Both the position numbers and the translations under genes were made by a program. From contig CATNEN010000038.1 of assembly GCA_950097015.1 (NCBI GenBank), forward strand, positions 5,315,001-5,379,000: 64,000 bases of DNA, read 5' to 3'. Below, one piece after another: positions 1 to 10,461 of this stretch (the stretch's first letter is position 1; each line of letters opens with the position of its first letter). A model generated the notes under the pieces. That model was not told the DNA's origin. It searched no databases and saw only the letters and a list, made by a program, of their open reading frames with translations. This DNA is from Macrostomum hystrix (taxonomy: Eukaryota > Platyhelminthes > Macrostomidae).

Positions 1-2
1 GC

Positions 3-1932
3 GATGCTGACTGCTACGCGGCCTGCCTGTACCGCTGCTACGACCTGCTCCGGCCCGATGTGGTACTCGAGCTGGCCTGGCGACACGGACTCACAGACAA
101 AACCATGCCCTACCTGGTGCAGGTCCTGCATGAGTACACTAACAAGGTACCCACAGCTTGCAAGTGTGTACCCACAGCCTGCCACTATGTACCCACCCAC
201 AGCCTGCCACTGTGTACCCACCCACAGCCTGCCACTGTGTACCCATCTACAGCCTGCCACTGTGTACCCACCCACAGCCTGCCACTGTGTACCCACCCAC
301 AGCCTCCCGGTGTGTACTCACCCACAGCCTCCCGGTGTGTACTCACCCACAGCCTCCCGGTGTGTACTCACCCACAGCCTCCCGGTGTGTACCCGCCCAC
401 AGCCTCTCGGTGTGTACCCACCCACAGCCTCCCGGTGTGTACCCACCCACAGCCTGCCACTGTGTACCCACCCACAGCCTCCCGGTGTGTACCCACCCAC
501 AGCCTCCCACTGTGTACTCACCCACAGCCTCCCGGTGTGTACCCACCCACAGCCTGCCACTGTGTACCCACCCACAGCCTCCCACTGTGTACCCACCCAC
601 AGCCTGCCACTGTGTACTCACCCACAGCCTCCCGGTGTGTACCCACCCACAGCCTGCCACTGTGTACCCACCCACAGCCTCCCACTGTGTACCCACCCAC
701 AGCCTGCCACTGTGTACTCACTCACAGCCTGCCACTGTGTACCCACCCTCAGCCTGCCACTGTGTACCCACCCACAGCCTGCCACTGTGTACCCACCCAC
801 AGCCTGCCACTGTGTACCCACCCACAGCCTGCCACTGTGTACTCACCCACAGCCTGCCGGTGTGTACCCACCCACAGCCTGCCACTGTGTACCCACCCAC
901 AGCCTGCCACTGTGTACCCACCCACAGCCTGCCACTGTGTACCCACCCACAGCCTGCCACTGTGTACCCACCCACAGCCTCCCGGTGTGTACCCACCCAC
1001 AGCCTGCCACTGTGTACCCACCCACAGCCTGCCACTGTGTACCCACCCACAGCCTCCCGGTGTGTACCCACCCACAGCCTGCCACTGTGTACCCACCCAC
1101 AGCCTGCCACTGTGTACCCACCCACAGCCTGCCACTGTGTACCCACCCACAGCCTGCCACTGTGTACCCACCCACAGCCTGCCACTGTGTACCCACCCAC
1201 AGCCTCCCACTGTGTACCCACCCACAGCCTGCCACTGTGTACCCACCCACAGCCTGCCACTGTGTACCCACCCACAGCCTGCCACTGTGTACCCACCCAC
1301 AGCCTGCCACTGTGTACCCACCCACAGCCTGCCACTGTGTACCCACCCACAGCCTGCCACTGTGTACCCACCCACAGCCTGCCACTGTGTACCCACCCAC
1401 AGCCTCCCACTGTGTATTCACAGCTGCCAGTTAATTAAGCATTAATTGTTAGTTTCTAATTGACTCAATTCAATCCGCCGCAGGTTGACGAAGTCTGCGA
1501 AGAACTTCGCCAACTCAAAGGTGCTCAAGGTGGAGGCCAGCTGCAGCGTGAGTCAACTCAATTTCTCTATGCGGAGTCGCTACGCTAGTTTTCTTAATTT
1601 AAAGTGAGTCGCATCTCAAAAACTCTTCAAATTCTCCAGGCGAGCCCATGCTGATGATCGCTCCGGCTGTTGTTCAGCAGCCGCCTTCGCCGACCTTCAG
1701 CTATCAGCAGCAGCAGCAGCCAGCCCGGCTGCCGCCTCAATCCCTGCCGACACCGGCGCCGCCGCGACCGCCCACGGCAGCTTCGCCGTCATCGCCCAGC
1801 GCCGCTAAGCCGAAGCCCCCTGTGCCGCCGCCGCCGTCTCCGACGCCTCCGTCGTCATCAGCCGGCGTCGGCGGTGGCCGGGTGTCGCCGGCCGGACCTC
1901 CTGGCAGGCCGCCGCCTCCGCAGCATCGCTGA
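3..1932 (+). CDS. CLTC: Clathrin heavy chain, C-terminal part (3' end of gene)
   Basis: Clathrin heavy chain forms the triskelion legs of coated vesicles in endocytosis and trans-Golgi transport. Three coding exons are visible: 3-146 (48 codons, entering from upstream), 1484-1547 and 1640-1932, joined by GT-AG introns with matching phases. Exon 1 reads through the conserved end of the proximal leg, including [11 protein letters not shown] and a [11 protein letters not shown] segment, which is close to animal clathrin. Exon 2 holds the trimerisation-region end ([13 protein letters not shown]). Exon 3 starts with EPMLMIAP, matching the usual QPQLMLTAG-like stretch, and then becomes a Gln/Pro-rich tail of about 80 residues, longer and more proline-rich than in vertebrates, where the tail carries the QLMLT Hsc70 site. 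A variant poly(A) signal ATTAAA lies at 2020-2025. The first intron (147-1483) is almost wholly minisatellite. Most of the gene lies upstream of the window. The family call is strong; the tail sequence is lineage-specific. Confidence 0.93.
151..1420. repeat. 25-bp minisatellite in clathrin intron
   Basis: About 50 tandem copies of a 25-bp unit with core CCCACAGCCTGCCACTGTGT and CTGCC/CTCCC variants. It fills the intron between the first two visible clathrin exons. Because 25 is not divisible by three and the unit lacks stops, all frames look open on both strands; none of those frames is a gene. Confidence 0.97.
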
Positions 1933-3062
1933 ATTTGAATCTGGAAGGCCGAATCGCACAGACAATGGACTCCAGGGCCCAGCAGGGGTCCCGCATTCTC
2001 TTATTTTCACAAACTGAATATTAAATTTAGCACTCCAACTTTATATACTACTTGTTAGTAGAAGATTCGCATTGAATTCCTCAGCTTTACACATTTTTAC
2101 GCAGCTTGTTGTGTCTAGTCGGCAGTCCAGTTATTGTTATCCAATGTCTATTTAGCTTACAAATTTATCAAATCAAGCAAATTTTCTCTTGCCCTAAACA
2201 GTTTTTTAGAATCTTGGAATCTCACAGCGAAAGTACAGCTTATTCCTTTTCCAAATCTCACTTTTTATCCATCCATTTTTTGATGTACTACTGCTAGTAC
2301 TATGAATTTCTCCAACGAGTTTCCGATCTCAAAATTCCTTAGCAGTGATTCACTCCTTTATTCTTTTTTTATTTTTTTGTCTTTTTGTTTTTTTTGTTTT
2401 ATTCACACTTCTTGGATTAATTCTTTTTGTAACATTCGTTTTGTTGATTTTGTTTCCTAGAAAGTGCGCTCCGTTTTGTTTTACTGCAATATAATTTTGG
2501 TGCCGTGCGTTTTTACGGTAACCGAAAATTTCCGGCATAATATTAGATTAGACTTTGACATCCTCATTCTCCATCATCTAGATATTAAAGTACATGTAAA
2601 AACACCATTTCTGATCAATTATCTTGCTCAGACAAGTATTATAAACTTTCTAAAACGCATAAGAACTGGAAATATTAGTTTTTTGTTTGAATAGAGAAGT
2701 GTCGTACTCAGTTATTTATTAATAATGTACTGCCTAGGATATTTGCTTATATTAGATTTTAGTTTAATTTAGCTAATTAAGTTTCACTAACAAGATCAAT
2801 TAACTATTTCGTACTAAACGAATTTTTATCTGTAGATTATACTTATTTCTTATCCAAGCGGCTATTTTAGTAACTCCAGCACTTCTCATTCACCTAGACG
2901 TACAGCTGTCATTAAAATGATTCATAAATGCACTAATGTCCCAGCTGTTACATTATAAATTATACTTTTAGTCTGGCCGTGAGCTGCAGAATGCTATCTT
3001 AGACATTTTCAAGTCAGAAAGATTCATGAGCCTTCAGTGGGCTTTCTTGTTCTTTTCTTTTG
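1933..3062. other. Clathrin 3' UTR and AT-rich intergenic spacer
   Basis: After the clathrin stop and the ATTAAA at 2020-2025 the sequence is AT-rich with short T runs (about 2360-2400). I see no gene, RNA or conserved motif here; short open frames lack coding character. Confidence 0.6.
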
Positions 3063-4027
<965 letters not shown>

Positions 4028-4228
4028 ACCAAGGTACCTTGTACGAAAAGTATGCTTGTTACTAGACGATGAATGCTACAACCACACAGACGAAAGGATT
4101 CAGGACTGGATCTTTTAGAAACTTTTGTTCAAAAAGATTTTCTTGACAGACGAATCAACTACGAGCGTAAGTGCATATGCAAAGAAAAGAAAATTCATCG
4201 AAAATTGATGGCTTTTGTGCCTTGTGTC

Positions 4229-4295
4229 GGGGGGTCGCTGGCATAGCAGTTAACGCCTTGGCCCCTTGCGCCAAAGTCCCTAAGTTCGATTCCGC
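4229..4295 (+). mobile_element. tRNA-derived SINE head, truncated
   Basis: The segment has a tRNA-like head with an A-box-like TGGCATAGCAGTTAACGC and a B-box-like AGTTCGATTCC, as in the full SINE copies near 38.9 and 44.6 kb. It stops exactly where the CCTAGG minisatellite starts, so the body is missing. Confidence 0.65.
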
Positions 4296-4870
4296 CTAGG
4301 TGCACCCTAACCTGCCTAGGTGCACCCTAACCTGCCTAGGTGCACCCCAACCTGCCTAGGTGTACTCCAACCTGCCTAGGTGTACCCCAACCTGCCTAGG
4401 TGTACTCCAACCTGCCTAGGTGTACCTTAACCTGCCTAGGTGTACCTCAACCTGCCTAGGTGTACTCCAACCTGCCTAGGTGTACCCCAACCTGCCTAGG
4501 TGTACCCCAACCTGCCTAGGTGTTCCCCAACCTGCCTAGGTGTACCCCAACCTGCCTAGGTGTACCTCAACCTGCCTAGGTGTACCCCAACCTGCCTAGG
4601 TGCACCCAACCTGCCTAGGTGCACCCAACCTGCCTAGGTGTTCCCCAACCTGCCTAGGTGTACCCCAACCTGCCTAGGTGTACCCCAACCTGCCTAGGTG
4701 TACCCCAACCTGCCTAGGTGCACCCAACCTGCCTAGGTGCACCCAACCTGCCTAGGTGTTCCCCAACCTGCCTAGGTGTACCTCAACCTGCCTAGGTGTT
4801 CCCCAACCTGCCTAGGTGTTCCCCAACCTGCCTAGGTGTACCTCAACCTTTTAGGTGTACCCCAAACTAC
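4296..4870. repeat. 20-bp CCTAGG minisatellite
   Basis: About 28 copies of a 20-bp unit (core CCTGCCTAGGTGTACCCCAA), with occasional 19-bp copies from one lost C. Every unit contains the palindrome CCTAGG. The array abuts the truncated SINE head on its left. Confidence 0.96.
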
Positions 4871-5225
4871 CAAACTATCTAGCCAAGGAACTACCTTCTT
4901 TTTAAATGGCAATGACGACAATAGTGCCTTGAAAAATTACAAAAGAATTACTCGTAGCCAAAAGTAATGAAACTAAAAAGCACCTAACTAAAATAGGAAG
5001 AAGGTACAACCGTACACAAGCTATGAAAACATAAAACCATCACAATTTATAATAGGAATGCCAATTTTAAAATTTAAACAAAATACTTTTCCCACACTCA
5101 CGGATGCACAATGCCGTGTTGCCCAAATAAAGAAAACTGTAATAACTGCAGACGAGTGCAAGTTTTAGTTTTACTATTTTCCCTTTTTACTAAAAACACG
5201 ACGAAAACAAAACCAATTAACAGTC
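4871..5225. other. Spacer without recognisable features
   Basis: AT-rich unique sequence between two arrays. No coding exon, RNA gene or transposon end is recognised. Confidence 0.5.
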
Positions 5226-6613
5226 CCTTCAAGCCTTCCCATTACCCACAAGCGTTCCCATTACCCACAAGCCTTCCCACTACCTTCAAGTCTTCCCATT
5301 ATCCACAAGCCTTCCCACTACCTTCAAGTCTTCCGAGTACGCTCGTGCCTTCAAGCCTTCCCATTACTCACAAGCCTTCCCATTATCCACAAGTCTTCCC
5401 ATTACCCACAAGCCTTCCCATTACCTTCAAGTCTTCCCATTACTCACAAGCCTTCCCATTACCCACAAGCCTTCCCATTACCTTCAAGTCTTCCCATTAC
5501 TCACAAGCCTTCCCATTACCGACAAGCCTTCCCATTACCCACAAGCCTTCCCATTACCCACAAGCCTTCCCATTACTCACAAGCCTTCCCATTACCCACA
5601 AGCCTTCCCATTACCCACAAGCCTTCCCATTACCCACAAGCCTTCCCATTACCCACAAGCCTTCCCATTACCCACAAGCCTTCCCATTACCCACAAGCCT
5701 TCCCATTACTCACAAGCCTTCCCATTACTCACAAGCCTTCCCATTACCCACAAGCCTTCCCATTACCTTCAAGTCTTCCCATTACTCACAAGCCTTCCCA
5801 TTACCGACAAGCCTTCCCATTACCCACAAGCCTTCCCATTACCCACAAGCCTTCCCATTACCCACAAGCCTTCCCATTACTCACAAGCCTTCCCATTATC
5901 CACAAGTCTTCCCACTACCTTCAGGTCTTCCCATTACCCACAAGCCTTCCCATTACCTTCAAGTCTTCCCATTATCCACAAGTCTTTCCACTACCTTCAA
6001 GTCTTCCGAGTACGCTCGTGCCTTCAAGCCTTCCCATTACTCACAAGCCTTCCCATTATCCACAAGTCTTCCCATTACCCACAAGCCTTCCCATTACCTT
6101 CAAGTCTTCCCATTACTCACAAGCCTTCCCATTACCCACAAGCCTTCCCATTACCTTCAAGTCTTCCCATTACTCACAAGCCTTCCCATTACCGACAAGC
6201 CTTCCCATTACCCACAAGCCTTCCCATTACCCACAAGCCTTCCCATTACTCACAAGCCTTCCCATTATCCACAAGTCTTCCCATTACTCACAAGCCTTCC
6301 CATTACTCACAAGCCTTCCCATTACTCACAAGCCTTCCCATTACTCACAAGCCTTCCCATTACTCACAAGCCTTCCCATTACTCACAAGCCTTCCCATTA
6401 CTCACAAGCCTTCCCATTACTCACAAGCCTTCCCATTATCCACAAGTCTTCCCACTACCTTCACGTCTTCCCATTACCCACAAGCCTTCCCACTACCTTC
6501 AAGTCTTCCCATTACCCACAAGCCTTCCCACTACCTTCAAGTCTTCCCATTACTCACAAGCCTTCCCATTATCCACAAGACTTCCCATTACCCACAAGCC
6601 TTCCCATTACCCA
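5226..6613. repeat. 19-bp minisatellite, left part
   Basis: Tandem units of about 19 bp (core CCCATTACCCACAAGCCTT) with TTCAAGTCTT and TTACTCACAAG variants, plus two unusual blocks containing GAGTACGCTCGTGCCTTC (about 5330 and 6010). The array is interrupted by the BEL/Pao element, and the same unit resumes at 12851. Confidence 0.96.
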
Positions 6614-6844
6614 TGTCGGATTCATCTGGCAATCCTCCACGTTAATTCAAGCTTGCCCTACTGCGCTAAATTTAGCTTCTTGTTACACCTTGTTTACCCA
6701 TAGACACCCCCAGCCTCAACTGTACTCTTAAATTTAAATACAAAGTCGCCCAGCCGTTCCCCAAAAGAAACTTATACACACACGCATGTTCGTTCTAGCA
6801 ACTTAAGCTTAACATAAAGCCTTTGTCTCAGTCAGTTGACGACA
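6614..6844 (+). repeat. 5' LTR of BEL/Pao element
   Basis: 231 bp, starts TGTCGGATTC and ends GACGACA. It matches 12620-12850 over its whole length by direct reading. A TTAAATTTAAATAC stretch (about 6729-6742) could serve as the core promoter. Confidence 0.95.
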
Positions 6845-6847
6845 AAT

Positions 6848-6865
6848 TGGTAGCAGAGCGTGGTT
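6848..6865 (+). promoter_or_regulatory. Primer binding site
   Basis: TGGTAGCAGAGCGTGG starts three bases after the LTR. The leading TGG pairs with the CCA end of a tRNA. The tRNA used is not identified here. Confidence 0.7.
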
Positions 6866-6882
6866 TGTTTGGCACCAAGGCA

Positions 6883-9800
6883 ATGGTCAACACTCGCGCG
6901 ACCTCAGCCGAGACTGGGGATTCAACCGACCCGATTTCCGGGGATCATGCAGGACAGGAGCAAGCAACGGGAGGGGCGACCGCTGGACCATCGGCACCAC
7001 TGCTTCAGCCGACAGTTGCCGGCCAGCCGCCAGCCAACCAGGACATGCTTCAGCACCTACTCGGCGTCATGGTCACCATGATGCAGCAAAACCAGCAACT
7101 ACTTACTCAGCTTCAAAGCCAGACAGCGGCAGCCCCACCGGCGCCAGCGGCGGTGCCAGATGCGAACCCACTGCCCACGGCCCGCCGCCCGGCTTCCTTC
7201 GTCGGCGACAGCGTCCTGCGCAACGCACGACTACCGACATTCGATGGTGAGGACCCCGCCGCATTCCCAGCGTTCTGGGGCGCGTTCGATCATCGAATTC
7301 ATGCCCTAGAAATGTCTCCCGTCGACAAGTTTGAGGTCCTTCGAGGTCTCCTCACGGGGGCCGCGTTGCGGAAGCTCGGAGGTCTGGACGCTTGCCAGCC
7401 CGGCGCGTACGAGGAGGCGCGGCGGATTCTGGAATATAACTACGGCGATTTGCAAGAGCAGAAGAGCGCATGCTACAAACGCCTCCTGGACATGCCACGT
7501 CTCAACGACGTCGACTTCCGAACGCTGGAACCCTTCGCGGACGCACTTCGTCTCACTGTGGGTCAGCTTGCCCGGCTGCAGGAGCCGGAAGCGGCGATGG
7601 ACGCATACATCCACGCCTTGTGGCCGAAGTTACCTATCGCGCTCCGGACAGACATTCAGGACGCCCGCATTAAAGCCACTCAGTCGCCCATGCCCACTAT
7701 GACCGACTTGCAAGGACACTTGGACGCGAAGCTACGCGTTCTCCGTGCCGCCAGGACTGTGACAAACGAAGCTCCAGCCGAAGCACCCTACTCCGGTGCC
7801 AGTCTCCTCGGCGCGGCATCAAACTCTTGCCCACCGGCCGCGCAGAACTCAGGACGCAGCTACGCCGCCGGCAGACATCAGCATGGCCCTAGTCGCAAAA
7901 ACACCATCCGCTGTCAGGATATCGCCGGATGCGTCTACTGCGACCAGAGCGGTCACAATGCGTCTCGCTGTGACCGTGTCACCCAGCCCGAGGACCGATT
8001 CAGTGCTGTCCGACGGAAGAAACTGTGTTTCAATTGCCTTGGGGATCACGAGGCACGGCATTGCCCCTCTTCCAGCCGGTGCCGCAAGTGCGGCTCCAAG
8101 CACCATACCTCTCTTCATGGCGCTTACCCGAGGGAACCCGCCATCCAAACTGGAGCAGGCCCCTCGGCGCACTCGCGAAGGCCGCATCAGCCGATAGTCA
8201 ATTCGCATCTCAGTGGCACCTCCCCCCTTGTGGAATCGACGGAGGATTCATCCGGCCCTGTTAACGCCATCTCCTGCGTCTCGTCCGCGCAGGATAGCCT
8301 CCTTCAGCCCATAGTGATGGCCACCTTCTCTGCTCCAGCTGTGAACCCGGCAACTGGGGATTCGGCTCCGATCACGGCCCTTATCGATGGCGGTTGCAGC
8401 TACACCTACCTTCGAGGCGACATAGCCCGGCGAATCGGCCTCCAGTCCCTCGGTACAATCAGCCTCGACAGCTCTGCGTGTCATGCCGAATCTCGCCGTC
8501 GCGTGCACGCCAACATTGTTCGCCTGGAATTAGCCACACTGGATGGTCGACGCATGCCGCTGAAGGTGCTCTCAGTCGAGAGGATTGCTCCAGCCATTCA
8601 CTTACAGGCGCTACAGCTTCCGAAAGATATTCTAACAACCCTCGCCCATCTGCCTCTTGGGATTGCCAATGCACCCCCGATGGTGGACAAGGAGGTGGAC
8701 CTGGATCTGCTGATTGGAAATGATTATGCACAGTTACTCGTAGGCCCGAGCGTTGGTGCAATACCCCTACGTCGCAGCTTCACCGCTCACCTGACCCCGT
8801 TTGGAGCTGTCCTTACCGGCTCCCTCACAGGAACCTCGGACACCCATGCCATCTGCACCCGGGCCACCGAACTCCTCTGTACCGGGCGCCTCATCGTCAA
8901 CTCACTCCACGGCTTGACAGAGCAACCTGTCCCGGACAACCTGTCCCATCTGGAGCTACTTGTAGATAGGATGACCAGTCTCGAGATCCTCGGTCTGGGT
9001 CCAAACACAGAACGGACCACGCAAAGCGAAGATCTCCAGACCAAGCGCCTTCTGGATTCTGCCACTCGGGAACCCGATGGCCGTTTCTCAGTCGCTCTCC
9101 CCTTCAAGCCAGGAGCCGAGCAGCTTCCTTCGAATTTCGGCCAAGCCTATGGCCGTGCTCGCGCAGTTCACAACCGCCTGGATCTCTTGCAACGCATGAA
9201 GTACTACGCTGAGTTCGAGAAACGTAAAACCGAGGGCGTACTCGAGATCGTCGACAGTCGGTCGCCACCTGGACCGATCGTTCACGTCCTACCTCACTTC
9301 CCGGTGATAAAGGAATCAAGTAACACAACAAAAATACGACCCGTCGTTGACGCCTCCGCTCCGACATCCCTTGGAGGCAGCTGCTTGAATGACCTCCTGG
9401 AGACTGGACCAAACCTCCTAACCGACCTTCTCCAGGTCCAGCTCCGTCTACGAGTCTACGAATACGCCTGCGTCAGCGACATCCAGTCTGCATTCTATCA
9501 GATAATGGTACACCCCGGGTGTCGAGACGCTCTACGCATCATCCTGCCGAGAGACATCGCCAAGCCACTCGACCAAGACAACATGCAGCTTTGGCGCTTC
9601 ACGCGGATCGTAATGGGCGCCAGCCCATCACCCTGGATCCTTCTCACGGTGATCCACAAACTCTGCGCCGACGCCATCGCCGGTGGAACCCACCGTTTCG
9701 GACTCCACAAGGGCGAGGTTGAATCTATCCCTTCTGGGCTCTACATGGATAACCTCGTGCAAGGCTACGATTGCAAGACCGAGGGCCCTCGTTTCGTCGC

Positions 9801-10461
9801 TGGACTGCGGGCTCTATTCCACTCGGGGCAGTTCCACCTCCGGGAGTTCGCAGCAAACGACTCACAGGCTCTTCAGGGCCTCCCTGAGGAAGATCGCGTT
9901 GAGAACCCAGTCGTCAGAAACCTCGGTATCGTCTGGGACACCGTCAATGACACCATCCGACTTGCCAAGCCTACGATTTCATGCGGCATCACGCTTACTC
10001 GCGCCAGCTTACTGAGCGTCATCTCCCGCCCCTACGATCCATTTGGATACGTTGCCCCCCTCGTTCTGGCGGGCCGACTTCTCTACAGGGCGGCATTCAA
10101 GCCTAACGATGCCTGGGACACTCTAGCCGATCCTGCCACCGTTGACGCTTGGTCCAGGCTCCGTTCAGACTTCGTTGACATCGACCGCATTGTCATACCT
10201 CGTCGCTGCGTCACGAAGCGCACTGTTCCCAGTCGCCTGGTCATCTTCAGTGATGGTTCACCACAGGCGTATGGCTTCACCGTCTATCTGCACCACACTC
10301 ACGACGGTCGAGTAACCACCACCCTCATCTACGCGAGAGCACGTCTCGTCCCAACTGGCAAGAAAGGCCTACTAATTACCGTTCCGCGCATCGAACTCTG
10401 GGCGCTCTTATCGCTACCCGCGCGACCCTTCTCTTACGAGATATCCTTACTCCAATGCTAG
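6883..10461 (+). CDS. BEL/Pao gag-pol, N-terminal part (gag, protease, RT, start of RNase H)
   Basis: Starts at ATG 6883; frames upstream of this run into the LTR. Reading order: a gag region of about 340 residues; three zinc knuckles (CX2CX4HX4C near residue 350, CX2CX3HX4C near 382, CX2CX4H near 403); a protease with LIDGG near residue 501 and a DLLIGNDY motif later; reverse transcriptase with FTRIVMGASPSPW and an active-site YMDN near residue 953; and an RNase H start at SDGSPQAYGF (near 1123). The frame then leaves the conserved path near 10401 and ends in unrelated residues at 10461. The usual second catalytic Asp of RT (YxDD) is Asn here; some BEL/Pao lineages may tolerate this, which needs an alignment. 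Codon use is GC-rich compared with its surroundings. Confidence 0.9.
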   Translation: MVNTRATSAETGDSTDPISGDHAGQEQATGGATAGPSAPLLQPTVAGQPPANQDMLQHLLGVMVTMMQQNQQLLTQLQSQTAAAPPAPAAVPDANPLPTARRPASFVGDSVLRNARLPTFDGEDPAAFPAFWGAFDHRIHALEMSPVDKFEVLRGLLTGAALRKLGGLDACQPGAYEEARRILEYNYGDLQEQKSACYKRLLDMPRLNDVDFRTLEPFADALRLTVGQLARLQEPEAAMDAYIHALWPKLPIALRTDIQDARIKATQSPMPTMTDLQGHLDAKLRVLRAARTVTNEAPAEAPYSGASLLGAASNSCPPAAQNSGRSYAAGRHQHGPSRKNTIRCQDIAGCVYCDQSGHNASRCDRVTQPEDRFSAVRRKKLCFNCLGDHEARHCPSSSRCRKCGSKHHTSLHGAYPREPAIQTGAGPSAHSRRPHQPIVNSHLSGTSPLVESTEDSSGPVNAISCVSSAQDSLLQPIVMATFSAPAVNPATGDSAPITALIDGGCSYTYLRGDIARRIGLQSLGTISLDSSACHAESRRRVHANIVRLELATLDGRRMPLKVLSVERIAPAIHLQALQLPKDILTTLAHLPLGIANAPPMVDKEVDLDLLIGNDYAQLLVGPSVGAIPLRRSFTAHLTPFGAVLTGSLTGTSDTHAICTRATELLCTGRLIVNSLHGLTEQPVPDNLSHLELLVDRMTSLEILGLGPNTERTTQSEDLQTKRLLDSATREPDGRFSVALPFKPGAEQLPSNFGQAYGRARAVHNRLDLLQRMKYYAEFEKRKTEGVLEIVDSRSPPGPIVHVLPHFPVIKESSNTTKIRPVVDASAPTSLGGSCLNDLLETGPNLLTDLLQVQLRLRVYEYACVSDIQSAFYQIMVHPGCRDALRIILPRDIAKPLDQDNMQLWRFTRIVMGASPSPWILLTVIHKLCADAIAGGTHRFGLHKGEVESIPSGLYMDNLVQGYDCKTEGPRFVAGLRALFHSGQFHLREFAANDSQALQGLPEEDRVENPVVRNLGIVWDTVNDTIRLAKPTISCGITLTRASLLSVISRPYDPFGYVAPLVLAGRLLYRAAFKPNDAWDTLADPATVDAWSRLRSDFVDIDRIVIPRRCVTKRTVPSRLVIFSDGSPQAYGFTVYLHHTHDGRVTTTLIYARARLVPTGKKGLLITVPRIELWALLSLPARPFSYEISLLQC

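Noticed and set aside
4-1445. Cys/Pro/Thr-rich ORFs of over 400 codons in three plus frames
   Set aside because: They translate the 25-bp intronic array. Only the first 146 bases are coding (clathrin), and in a different frame.
4296-6613. CRISPR-like regular repeats
   Set aside because: Units are head-to-tail without unique spacers, and the DNA is eukaryotic.
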